DNA of 64,000 nucleotides, from positions 38,556 through 102,555 of the forward strand of contig CAWUXE010000011.1 of assembly GCA_963926475.1 (NCBI GenBank), in the 5' to 3' direction. Under the pieces are notes generated by a model. That model had not been told where the DNA came from. It searched no databases and saw nothing but the letters and a program-made list of their open reading frames with translations. Position 1 is the first letter of the stretch, and every line of letters starts with the position of its first letter. The position numbers and the translations under genes are program-made. Source of the stretch: UBA2040 sp002384725 (GTDB lineage: Bacteria > Bacteroidota > Bacteroidia > Flavobacteriales_D > Crocinitomicaceae). This document shows positions 53,564 through 62,065 of this stretch, one piece after another.

Positions 53564-55819
53564 TTAAATTTTGACTTTCAAAGAACTCGTCCCGACACTT
53601 ATCTTGGTTTTTTGAACCTCTTTGTTGAAACGGTCAATAACAATTTTCGCATCCGTTCGCAACAAATATTGACCTGCCAATGTATTCACTTCGTCCTTAA
53701 GCTTTCTCAAAATTATTAGTGTTCGCATGGCACTGAGCATTTCATTTTTACTCCAATTGTTGGACGTCATTTGGGTCTCGAGTTCAGGGTTCTCCAATTT
53801 CAAATTCGATTGAACAGGATCTGTAAATGAGTTAATTTCCAACTGGATCTCACGCCCCAAATTGATGTATACCTCGGATAAACGCAATCTGCGGTAGGCT
53901 TCATCCATTTTGTCAGAGGAGTAGCTTTCTTCTTCCCCCTGTGGATTCGCCTTTTTTACTTTTACGCCATTCCATTCACCGATACCATTTCCTCGGGCGA
54001 CTATAGAAAAATCTACTTTTTTGTCTAACAATCCTTCAAAAAATAACTGCATCGCCACACTATCCTTCGGTTGGAGTAATTTATCCGATAAATCAAATTG
54101 GTCTGATTCAAAAACATCCTGCAGTTGTAATTGCAAACGGGCATCGTAGTTTGGTGTTGCACCGGCAACGTTAATGTGCAGCATCACTTCATCTGCTTCA
54201 TCCGAAAGTGACGAAACGGGAATGGCAATTAAACGCACATCAAAGGCAGTGGTGTCTGCGGTTTCTTTAAATACAAACTCCTGTGTTTTGATATCAAAAG
54301 TGGTGGAATCGGCAAATAAGTACAATCCATCTTCTTCGGTATATGGAACAGGTTTGCGTCCAAAGTTTTGTTTGTAATAGTCTAATTTGAACCGGTATTT
54401 CGCCATTACGTCCATCGCTTCTAGCTTTTGTTCTTCTAGTTCAACGATTTTCGCTTTATAGGATTCAAATCTTCCGTAAAGTCGAACGATAGAATTTTGA
54501 GATTCTTTCTTTTGTTTTTGATTGCTATCCGTTGTCGGTTGATAATCTTTCAACGTTTTGCTTTTACGTCGGTCTTTTTTAATCTTGCGCGAAGTCCTTG
54601 AGCTCGTTTTTATCGGAGTATACCCTAAGTCGCTGTGACTTTTCTCCGCTTTCTCAATTTTCAATTCTGTTTCGTCTCGCTTTTTGGTGTTGTATTCGAT
54701 CCCATAATCAAAGCCTTTCTTACCGTAGATCATATCCTCGAGCTTCGCCATCTTATTGAATTCAAGGACGTCGATTATACTTTGGAAAGTTCCGGTGCCA
54801 ACAAAAGCAGAATCTGGGGAAAGAAAACGAGTAGAACCCGATCCAAACAAACGGTAACTTTTTCCGCTTTTCTCAATGACTACCGTTGTTTGTTTATTGT
54901 CGTTGTATCCCCAAACATCGAAATGAATATTCGTCAAACGGTTATTTCCAGCTGTTTGAAAGACATGTGTTGTGATTCGGGCAGGCTCTATTTTAGATTC
55001 TACTTTTTTCTTTTTACCTTCTGTTTCTTTAATCGATAAATGATAAGGGAAAAGGCCAACAGCTTTCGGTAAACCTTTGTTCCAGCGTCCTTTTTCATCT
55101 TTTTCTCTTTCGTTGAGTAAACCTGATGTATTGCTGCCATCGCCAGCAGCCACTAGAACATTGATATAATAATCGGTTCGGCCACCCAAAGATTTAAAAA
55201 TTTCAAATGAGCGTTTCTCCACATAGACGTTGGTTGCGTAGTTGATAGCATTCAAGGAAATTAAGATATCTTGTTGGTCCAGATAACGCAACGATTCGAG
55301 CATCGCAATTTTATCATCCAAAGATAGACTAGGGTTGAAGACATTGTCGAATTTTGGTTGGAGGACAAACTGATCTGTCTTTTCTTTAAAAGCGTTGTCA
55401 GGTAGTTTTGGGAACAAATAGGCTTCAAATTCTTTGTATTCCTGCACCAAATGTAAACTCTGGTCTTCTTCCTTTTTTCGATTTTCAATCAAGGCTTTGT
55501 TCAGTTCCCAAATCGCCATTTTGTTTGCCGCTTCAGCAATTAAACCTACGGGAGATTTGGCAATTTCTTCACTTCGAATCAATAAATTTTCCGGATTCGA
55601 GATGATCATTTCTTCGATGGAATCGTAGTGAATTTCACCATTCTTGTGCAAAATTTCCGGACCTTGGTACTCAAAGAATCGTCCAAAGTTCTGGTCTAGA
55701 ATCGGACTTTTTTTAACGATGTGATACAAGTAAGCTCTTTCTTCAGCGTTCAGCAAGGGATAATCCTGGCCAATTGAAAATAAAGGTAGCAGCAGAAAGA
55801 GTAGAAATTTGAATTTCAT
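53564..55819 (-). CDS. large secreted protein of unknown function
   Basis: A 751-residue protein with a signal peptide (FLLFLLLPLFSIGQ). Residues about 20-180 are helical (NAEERAYLYHIVKKSP, MAIWELNKALIENRKKEED). Around 215-380 is a beta-rich domain containing TDYYINVLVAAGDGSNTSG and NIHFDVWGYNDNKQTTVVIEK. A basic, charged, probably disordered linker follows at 420-470 (SSRTSRKIKKDRRKSKTLKD), then a coiled-coil stretch (SYKAKIVELEEQKLEAMDVM) and further beta segments. I recognise no named domain. It is monocistronic and divergent from the MMPL gene. Confidence 0.65.
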   Translation of the reverse strand: MKFKFLLFLLLPLFSIGQDYPLLNAEERAYLYHIVKKSPILDQNFGRFFEYQGPEILHKNGEIHYDSIEEMIISNPENLLIRSEEIAKSPVGLIAEAANKMAIWELNKALIENRKKEEDQSLHLVQEYKEFEAYLFPKLPDNAFKEKTDQFVLQPKFDNVFNPSLSLDDKIAMLESLRYLDQQDILISLNAINYATNVYVEKRSFEIFKSLGGRTDYYINVLVAAGDGSNTSGLLNEREKDEKGRWNKGLPKAVGLFPYHLSIKETEGKKKKVESKIEPARITTHVFQTAGNNRLTNIHFDVWGYNDNKQTTVVIEKSGKSYRLFGSGSTRFLSPDSAFVGTGTFQSIIDVLEFNKMAKLEDMIYGKKGFDYGIEYNTKKRDETELKIEKAEKSHSDLGYTPIKTSSRTSRKIKKDRRKSKTLKDYQPTTDSNQKQKKESQNSIVRLYGRFESYKAKIVELEEQKLEAMDVMAKYRFKLDYYKQNFGRKPVPYTEEDGLYLFADSTTFDIKTQEFVFKETADTTAFDVRLIAIPVSSLSDEADEVMLHINVAGATPNYDARLQLQLQDVFESDQFDLSDKLLQPKDSVAMQLFFEGLLDKKVDFSIVARGNGIGEWNGVKVKKANPQGEEESYSSDKMDEAYRRLRLSEVYINLGREIQLEINSFTDPVQSNLKLENPELETQMTSNNWSKNEMLSAMRTLIILRKLKDEVNTLAGQYLLRTDAKIVIDRFNKEVQKTKISVGTSSLKVKI

Positions 55820-55878
55820 TCGGTTTTTGGTGTTAATTGAAATTTTATAAGTTCCGTTATCAGTAAAAGTAACAAAAG

Positions 55879-55913
55879 AAAAAATCCACTTCGAGTAGGA
55901 AGTGGATTTTTTC
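55879..55913. terminator. strong hairpin in a divergent spacer
   Basis: AAAAATCCACTT pairs with AAGTGGATTTTT over an eight-base loop, with A/T runs on both sides. It lies upstream of both flanking divergent genes, so it does not terminate either; it may end a short unannotated transcript. Confidence 0.7.
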
Positions 55914-55939
55914 TAAAAAGTTTATGCACAGTTTATCTG

Positions 55940-56003
55940 ATCATTAATGTTTACGGTAGATCAGTTGATTTGCAATCTATAGGAGGTTCTCGATTTAAAG
56001 CGG
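55940..56003 (+). other. possible decayed tRNA gene
   Basis: The order GGTAGATCAG, then GTTGATTTGCAATCTAT, then AGGAGGTTCTCGATT resembles a tRNA D-loop end, an anticodon arm (TTTGCAA loop, TGC centre as in tRNA-Ala) and a T-loop with one insertion. The acceptor stem does not pair and the D stem is poor. If real, it is a dead relic. Remaining bases 55914-56110 show only AT-rich leader. Confidence 0.2.
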
Positions 56004-56110
56004 AATTAGTGATTAATCCATTATAAGTAAAACACTTTCATTTGGTACTTGTTAAAGGGTGTAAATTAATTAAATTCGTATTGCATTAATATAAGAACTA
56101 CAAAGATAAA

Positions 56111-58387
56111 ATGATTCAAAAGGTTGGTGAAAAAAAGTTTAGGTTAATAATTAAAATTGCGAGTGTCGCGTTAATTCTTTTGTCGGTCCTATTTGCCTAT
56201 GGCGTTGGAATGCTGAAGCTGGATTACGATTTCGAAAAGTTCTTCCCCATAGGCGATAAGGAAACTGACTTCTTTCTTGAACACCGCGCTAAGTTTGAAT
56301 CTGACAATGATTTTTTATTGATTTCTATTGAAAACGATCCCACGGTATTCGAGATGGGGTTTTTGAAAAAAGTGAAATCACTCCAGAAAAAGTTAGACAG
56401 TACCAAGGATGTTCGGTTTACCCGAAGCATTGTGACGGAAAAGGAAGTGTATATACCTCCGAGGTCCATCCCTACAAGTCGACCATATATTAATTTTATA
56501 GAGAATCGACTAGCTAGAGACGAAAAAGACCTTATAGAAAATGAGGAGATGATCAATACTTTAATCGCAAAAGACAAAAAGTCTTTGTGCATTTTTGTTC
56601 GCCACAAAGATTTTCTGAGTAAAAATGGCAGTGACACCCTCGTTCAAAGTATAAATGGTCTTTGTGATGCTTACGGCTTCGATAAAGTGAGAGTCGCAGG
56701 TAGGACAGTGGGACAGAAATTTTATATCGACAAAATGGGCTATGAAATGGCTTTTTTCATGGTCTTGAGTTATATGCTCGTCATTGTTTTCTTGTTTATT
56801 GCCTTCCGATCCTTATGGGGAGTTTTAATGCCACAATTGGTTATTTTAGGTACTTTGTTTTGGGTGGTTGGTTTCATTGGCTTGTATGGCGAACCGGTCA
56901 GTATTGTCATGTCAGTGCTGCCGTGCATAGTTTTCGTGGTGGCCATGTCGGATGTAATTCATTTGTTGTCCCGCTATCTTGACGCCTTCCGAACGGGCAT
57001 AGGCAAGTTCGCGAGTATTAAATTGACGATTCATGAGGTCGGAATGGCGACTTTTTTAACCTCCGTGACCACTGCCATTGGATTCTTTAGTCTAATGTTC
57101 ATTAGCGTTCAACCTATTCAAGTTTTTGGCGCAATAGCAGGATTCGGTGTGTTGATTGCCTTTGTGCTGACCTTTGTTCTACTGCCCATTATTATATATT
57201 TGGCGCCAAATCCTACTTTTTTAAAGAAATCGGATAGAGATCCGTTTTGGAAAAAGAAATTGTCAAAATGGTTCATTCGCGTTTTGCGACAACCGAAAAG
57301 GATTTTGATTGTTTATGTTGGGTTTATAGCTGTATGCTTGATAGGGATGGTGAACCTAGAGGCGAATAATTTTCTCATGGATGAGATTTCGCAGAAGGAA
57401 CCGATTAAGCAAAATTTCAATTTTTTGGATGAACATTATGGAGGAATTCGCCCTTTCGAGCTATCGATAAGTTTAAAAGACACGTCAAAAACGTTTTGGT
57501 CTTTGGAAGTTTTAAAAGATGTTGAAAAGGTGGAGAATTACATCGAAAAGGTCTATGGCGCTGGACTTCGTTCGTCCATTGTGAAAGTTGTAAAAGTGAT
57601 GAATAGGTCGACGCACACCGGACGTATCGATTATTACACTTTACCGGAAAGAGAAAGAGATTTAAAAAGATTCAAGCGTGGCCTTGAAAAAGTTAACGGA
57701 GGCCAATTCAAAAATGTGTTATTGGATTCGACAGGACATTTTGCTCGACTGGGCGGTAACATGCCCGATTGGGGAAATAAAGTGATATCCAAAAAAAACG
57801 TGGCTTTGCAGCAGTTTCTGAAAAAGAAAATGTCCAATTCTACAATCAAGGTTCAATTAACGGGCACTGCGCATCTTCTGGATAAAAATATTAGCTATCT
57901 GTCGATGAGTTTGGTAAAAGGAATTTCGCTATCCGTGATTCTTGTTGCTCTCATCATGGGGCTTTTGTATCGCTCCGTTTCCATGGTTTTGATCAGTATT
58001 ATTCCGAATCTAATTCCGCTCATTTTCGTTGCGGCAATAATGGGCTATTTCGGCATAAACATAAAAACGAGCACGGCTATTGTTTTCACCATTGCTTTTG
58101 GAATTGCCGTGGATGATACCATACATTTCTTAGGGAAGTTCAAGTATGAATTGATGAAGGGGAGAAGTAAAATGTATGCTTTGAAACGTAGTTATTTGAC
58201 CACAGGGAAGGCCATGATTATCACCACTTTTATTTTGTGTGCTGGCTTTATTCTTTTGGTATTCTCGTCATTTCTTGGAACTGCCAACATGGGCGTTTTA
58301 CTTTGTTTGACGCTATTCTTAGCACTAATTGTCGATTTGACCTTGTTGCCCGTTTTGCTCATGCTCTTTTTTAAAGTCAAGAAATAA
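56111..58387 (+). CDS. MMPL/RND-family membrane transporter
   Basis: A 758-residue protein with the two-fold RND plan: TM1 near 12-34 (IIKIASVALILLSVLFAYGVG), a periplasmic loop to about 205, and a helix bundle MLVIVFLFIAFRSLWGVLMPQLVIL...VVAMSDVIHLLSRYLDAF. A second TM1 follows near 395 (RILIVYVGFIAVCLIGMV), then a second loop and a second bundle with FTIAFGIAVDDTIHFLGKFKYEL. The repeated DVIHLLSR / DDTIHFLGK motif carries the proton-relay Asp typical of MMPL proteins. The family exports lipids or hydrophobic compounds; no adaptor or outer-membrane partner is adjacent. nhaC follows. Confidence 0.9.
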   Translation: MIQKVGEKKFRLIIKIASVALILLSVLFAYGVGMLKLDYDFEKFFPIGDKETDFFLEHRAKFESDNDFLLISIENDPTVFEMGFLKKVKSLQKKLDSTKDVRFTRSIVTEKEVYIPPRSIPTSRPYINFIENRLARDEKDLIENEEMINTLIAKDKKSLCIFVRHKDFLSKNGSDTLVQSINGLCDAYGFDKVRVAGRTVGQKFYIDKMGYEMAFFMVLSYMLVIVFLFIAFRSLWGVLMPQLVILGTLFWVVGFIGLYGEPVSIVMSVLPCIVFVVAMSDVIHLLSRYLDAFRTGIGKFASIKLTIHEVGMATFLTSVTTAIGFFSLMFISVQPIQVFGAIAGFGVLIAFVLTFVLLPIIIYLAPNPTFLKKSDRDPFWKKKLSKWFIRVLRQPKRILIVYVGFIAVCLIGMVNLEANNFLMDEISQKEPIKQNFNFLDEHYGGIRPFELSISLKDTSKTFWSLEVLKDVEKVENYIEKVYGAGLRSSIVKVVKVMNRSTHTGRIDYYTLPERERDLKRFKRGLEKVNGGQFKNVLLDSTGHFARLGGNMPDWGNKVISKKNVALQQFLKKKMSNSTIKVQLTGTAHLLDKNISYLSMSLVKGISLSVILVALIMGLLYRSVSMVLISIIPNLIPLIFVAAIMGYFGINIKTSTAIVFTIAFGIAVDDTIHFLGKFKYELMKGRSKMYALKRSYLTTGKAMIITTFILCAGFILLVFSSFLGTANMGVLLCLTLFLALIVDLTLLPVLLMLFFKVKK

Positions 58388-58407
58388 GCCTTGGCCAAGG
58401 TTATGGA

Positions 58408-58435
58408 TTGTATATAATAAAGATTTCTATCTTTA
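58408..58435 (+). promoter_or_regulatory. promoter candidate for nhaC
   Basis: TTG (58408-58410), 17-base spacer, TATCTTTA (58428-58435), one mismatch from TAnnTTTG, ending 15 bases before the nhaC ATG. Confidence 0.45.
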
Positions 58436-58450
58436 GCGTAAAACTAAAGC

Positions 58451-59896
58451 ATGTCGCAAAATCAGATAAAAGATTTCAATTTTTTTTATGCGTTTTTACC
58501 GATAATCATCTTGGTCGGATTTTTAGCCTGTAATATCTATTTCTTTGCAGATGATGCCACAGGTGGACCGAATCAAATCGCTTTATTAATTGCAACAGCT
58601 TTTGCCATAATTCTAGCCAATCGAATCGGTTTTTCGTGGAAGAAGATGCAAAAAGGCATGGTGAATAGCATAAAATCAGCCTTGCCTGCTATTCTTATAT
58701 TACTAATGATTGGTGCCTTAGCAGGTACGTGGATGATTTCAGGTATTGTTCCTGCGATGATTTTTTATGGATTGGACATACTCAACCCAACGATATTTCT
58801 TTTTGCGGCATGTATAATAAGTGCCATTGTTTCCATAGCAACCGGAAGCAGCTGGACGACTGTGGCAACGGTTGGCGTCGCCTTGTTGGGTATCGGCCAA
58901 GTAATGGGTTTGTCCAATGGATTAATTGCCGGAGCTATCATTTCGGGTGCCTATTTTGGTGATAAAATGTCACCTCTTTCGGATACTACGAATTTGGCTC
59001 CAGCCATGGCCGGTACGGACTTGTTTACGCATATCCGTTACATGATGTACACGACCTTCCCGACAATGACGATCACACTCATTATCTTTTTGGTGTTGGG
59101 ATTGAATTATTCTGGATCTGCAGATGCTTCTTCTATTTCGACCATGCAAGCAGCCATTTCCAGTAAATTTAACATCAATCCTGTATTGTTTTTAGTGCCA
59201 GTCTTCGTTATATTTTTAATTATAAAGAAGGTAGATGCATTGCCAGCTTTGTTTTTGGGAACCATGGTAGGGGCGGTTTTCGCCATTATTTTTCAACCTC
59301 AAATCATCAAGAATATTTCAGGGATTTCAGATAACTATACGTTTGCGTCGTACAAAACCTTTATGCAAACGTTGTCTGGTTCTGTCTCCGTTACAACTAC
59401 AAATGACGAGGTAAATAATCTGTTGTCAACTAAAGGGATGGCCGGAATGATGAATACCATTTGGTTGATCTTTTGCGCAATGGCTTTTGGTGGAGCAATG
59501 GAAGCGGCCGGATTTTTAAAGAAAATTACTGCAACGATTATGAAAGGCGTAAAATCGACGGGATCACTAATTGCATCAACGGCTGGAACATGTTTGTTTT
59601 TCAACGCAACCGCATCGGATCAGTATTTGGCGATTGTCGTTCCGGGCAGAATGTTTGCCGATGTATACGAAGAAAAAGGCTTGGCTCCCGAAAATTTAAG
59701 TAGAACTTTAGAAGATTCGGGCACCGTCACCTCGGTTTTAATTCCGTGGAATACCTGTGGTGCCGTTCAATCGAGTGTGCTAGGTGTAGCGACGGGTGAA
59801 TATGCGGTTTATTGTTTTTTCAACTGGATGAGCCCGATTGTAACGGTGCTTTTCGGGTACTTCAATATTAAAATTCGGAAATTGGTTAAGAAATAG
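58451..59896 (+). CDS. NhaC-type Na+/H+ antiporter
   Basis: A 481-residue inner-membrane antiporter with about eleven hydrophobic helices. Family segments visible are ILLMIGALAGTWMISGIVPAMIFYG, SIATGSSWTTVATVGVALLGIG, ISGAYFGDKMSPLSDTTNLAPAMAGTDLF (partial: GDKMSPLSDTTNLAP) and NATASDQYLAIVVPGRMF, plus SRTLEDSGTVTSVLIPWNTCGA near the C-terminus. These are strong NhaC signatures, with the conserved D and T/S residues of the ion path. It exports Na+ at alkaline pH; related members exchange malate/lactate, which cannot be excluded. Confidence 0.92.
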   Translation: MSQNQIKDFNFFYAFLPIIILVGFLACNIYFFADDATGGPNQIALLIATAFAIILANRIGFSWKKMQKGMVNSIKSALPAILILLMIGALAGTWMISGIVPAMIFYGLDILNPTIFLFAACIISAIVSIATGSSWTTVATVGVALLGIGQVMGLSNGLIAGAIISGAYFGDKMSPLSDTTNLAPAMAGTDLFTHIRYMMYTTFPTMTITLIIFLVLGLNYSGSADASSISTMQAAISSKFNINPVLFLVPVFVIFLIIKKVDALPALFLGTMVGAVFAIIFQPQIIKNISGISDNYTFASYKTFMQTLSGSVSVTTTNDEVNNLLSTKGMAGMMNTIWLIFCAMAFGGAMEAAGFLKKITATIMKGVKSTGSLIASTAGTCLFFNATASDQYLAIVVPGRMFADVYEEKGLAPENLSRTLEDSGTVTSVLIPWNTCGAVQSSVLGVATGEYAVYCFFNWMSPIVTVLFGYFNIKIRKLVKK

Positions 59897-60117
59897 TTAG
59901 TGCGCTCTTCTTGGATTTTTTCGTAAAGGAAAGTAATTTTAGAGATTTTAATTAGTCCAGATTCATTTAGAGCAAAGAACATATGTTTTAATAGCTATCA
60001 GACACTTTGCTTTTAAAGGCCAGAATTATTTAGTTCTTTTATTCAACCCTACCATCTACAAATAAAACTCCAACAAGTTTAAGGTCGAAAAGGCTCAGTT
60101 TTCTCGCTAAAAATCGC

Positions 60118-60125
60118 TAAATTTG
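60118..60125 (+). promoter_or_regulatory. -7 box (TAAATTTG) for ffh
   Basis: Exact TAnnTTTG match 21 bases before ATG 60147. It overlaps the upstream TTG at 60123, which argues against that codon being the ffh start. The rest of 59897-60117 shows nothing I can support. Confidence 0.5.
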
Positions 60126-60146
60126 CGGTCGCAAAAAGTTATGCCC

Positions 60147-61496
60147 ATGTTTGAAAATTTAACGGAGAAATTCGAGAGAGCGTTTAAAGTCCTGAAAGGT
60201 CACGGACAGATATCTGAAATCAATGTCGCTGAAACCTTGAAAGAGGTGCGTCGTGCGTTATTGGATGCCGATGTCAATTTTAATACTGCCAAAGAATTCA
60301 CCAATACCGTTAAGGAAAAAGCATTGGGAAGAGATGTGCTTAAATCGATTTCACCAGGACAATTGATGACGAAAATTTGTCATGAAGAGTTGACCATCTT
60401 GATGGGTGGAAACGAAGTAGAAATCAATGTAAAAGGCGCTCCAGCGATTGTTTTGATGTCAGGACTTCAAGGTTCTGGTAAGACGACTTTCTCTGGTAAA
60501 TTGGCTAACTATTTAAAAACGAAAAAAGGTAAGAATCCCTTATTGGTTGCTTGTGATGTGTATCGTCCAGCAGCGATTGACCAATTGCAAGTACTAGGTG
60601 AACAATTGGGCGTAGAGGTATTCTCCAATAAAGAAGAAAAGAACCCCGTTGCAATTGCGACAGCTGCTGTTCAACATGCGAAAGCAAAAGGATTTAACGT
60701 AGTAATCATCGATACGGCAGGACGTTTGGCCATCGATGAAAAGATGATGGCTGAAATTGCTGCTGTTAAAAAAGCAATTCAACCTACGGAAACCTTGTTT
60801 GTGGTTGATTCCATGACGGGTCAAGATGCTGTTAATACCGCAAAAGCGTTCAACGAAATCATTGATTTTGACGGTGTGGTACTAACAAAACTAGACGGTG
60901 ATACAAGAGGAGGAGCTGCACTTTCGATTAAGGCAGTTGTCAATAAACCTATCAAGTTCGTCGGAACGGGTGAAAAAATGGATGCCTTGGATGTTTTTTA
61001 TCCAACTCGTATGGCAGATCGTATTCTCGGAATGGGAGATGTGGTATCCTTAGTAGAGAAAGCACAAGAACAATTCGACGAAGAAGAAGCGCGAAAACTT
61101 CAAAAAAGAATTCAAAAAGACCAATTCGATTTCAATGATTTCCTATCCCAAATTCAACAAGTGAAAAAAATGGGGAACATGAAAGACTTAGTAGGCATGA
61201 TTCCCGGAGTCGGAAAACAAATGAAAGATGTAGAAATTGAAGACGATGCCTTTAAACACATCGAAGCGATTATCTTTTCTATGACACCAGCTGAACGTGC
61301 AAATCCAACTTTGATCAACGGTCAACGCAAAAATCGTTTGGCAAAAGGAAGCGGAACGAATATTCAAGAAGTCAACAAGTTGATGAAGCAATTCGGCGAT
61401 ACCAAGAAGATGATGAAAATGATGTCCAATCCCAAGAATATGATGGGCATGATGAAGAAGATGAAAGGAATGGGCGGGGGAATGCCGGGAATGTAG
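60147..61496 (+). CDS. ffh: signal recognition particle GTPase Ffh
   Basis: The protein component of SRP, which targets nascent membrane proteins to FtsY. About 449 residues from ATG 60147 (MFENLTEKFERAFKVLKG); ATG 60141 is two codons longer. The N domain is followed by the G domain with GLQGSGKTTFSGKLA, VACDVYRPAAIDQL, IIDTAGRLAIDEKMM and LTKLDGDTRGGAAL. The M domain starts near 300 (FDFNDFLSQIQQVKKMGNMKDLVGMIPG) and ends in a Met-rich KKMKGMGGGMPGM tail. The SRP RNA gene is not in this window. Confidence 0.96.
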   Translation: MFENLTEKFERAFKVLKGHGQISEINVAETLKEVRRALLDADVNFNTAKEFTNTVKEKALGRDVLKSISPGQLMTKICHEELTILMGGNEVEINVKGAPAIVLMSGLQGSGKTTFSGKLANYLKTKKGKNPLLVACDVYRPAAIDQLQVLGEQLGVEVFSNKEEKNPVAIATAAVQHAKAKGFNVVIIDTAGRLAIDEKMMAEIAAVKKAIQPTETLFVVDSMTGQDAVNTAKAFNEIIDFDGVVLTKLDGDTRGGAALSIKAVVNKPIKFVGTGEKMDALDVFYPTRMADRILGMGDVVSLVEKAQEQFDEEEARKLQKRIQKDQFDFNDFLSQIQQVKKMGNMKDLVGMIPGVGKQMKDVEIEDDAFKHIEAIIFSMTPAERANPTLINGQRKNRLAKGSGTNIQEVNKLMKQFGDTKKMMKMMSNPKNMMGMMKKMKGMGGGMPGM

Positions 61497-61502
61497 TTTT
61501 CT

Positions 61503-61537
61503 TGACTATTGACTATTGACTATTGACTATTGACTAT
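61503..61537. repeat. TGACTAT heptamer, five tandem copies
   Basis: Five perfect 7-base units in a row, then a degenerate sixth (TGATGGT) and GAGTGATGAGTTTT-type wording up to 61600. It lies between ffh and the small zinc-ribbon gene. Confidence 0.9.
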
Positions 61538-61610
61538 TGATGGTTGAGTGATGAGTTTTTAAGGGGAAAGTGTTTTAGTGTTGAGTTTTTGAGTTATGAG
61601 TGTTTGGGTT

Positions 61611-61988
61611 TTATTTTTGCATGTAGGTTTGCCAATCGACTAGGACGTATTTTGTGCGGCCATTTTCGGTTCTTTTGTTGAAGCCAAATTCGTAGCAGAA
61701 TAAATAGACGTCGCCTTTTTTGTTTTTCCAGAAATGGGTGAAGAAATCGGGGCTAAACCCTGCTTCGAGTAAAATTTCTTGTCGGACTGTTGATTTTCCT
61801 GCTTTGTTGAATTCACGCAGCAATCGTCGGTTCTTTTTTAATTGTAGGTCGATTGATTTAAACAGGGAATTTTCTTTCCGCTTATTTTTCTCGTAGTTGT
61901 AGTTTGATTTGCAATATCCGTCACAATATTTTTTATCGGATCTTCCTTCGAGTTCTTTTTTACAATTGAGGCATACGTTCATCTCCAT
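61611..61988 (-). CDS. small zinc-ribbon protein, conserved in Flavobacteria, unknown function
   Basis: A 125-residue protein. The N-terminus CLNCKKELEGRSDKKYCDGYC has two C-x2-3-C knuckles forming a probable zinc ribbon. The middle is basic and helical (LQLKKNRRLLREFNKAGKSTVRQEILLEAGF), and the C-terminus has alternating aromatic strands (GDVYLFCYEFGFNKRTENGRTKYVLVDWQTYM). I recall the same arrangement as an unnamed conserved protein in Flavobacteria, but cannot give a function; nucleic-acid binding is plausible from the zinc knuckles and charge. It is divergent from the adjacent recombinase, 77 bases apart. ATG 61982 is an equally good start. Confidence 0.75.
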   Translation of the reverse strand: MEMNVCLNCKKELEGRSDKKYCDGYCKSNYNYEKNKRKENSLFKSIDLQLKKNRRLLREFNKAGKSTVRQEILLEAGFSPDFFTHFWKNKKGDVYLFCYEFGFNKRTENGRTKYVLVDWQTYMQK

Positions 61989-62065
61989 ACCTTAAATGTA
62001 GAATTAACCGTTTAAATCTACAACTATCCCATTCCTTTTTTATTTTTTTCATCCAATTTCGCTAA

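Noticed and set aside
60123..60146. TTG start for ffh
   Set aside because: The codon sits within the TAAATTTG promoter box, and Bacteroidota Ffh proteins start at the MF-(E/D)-N-L motif.
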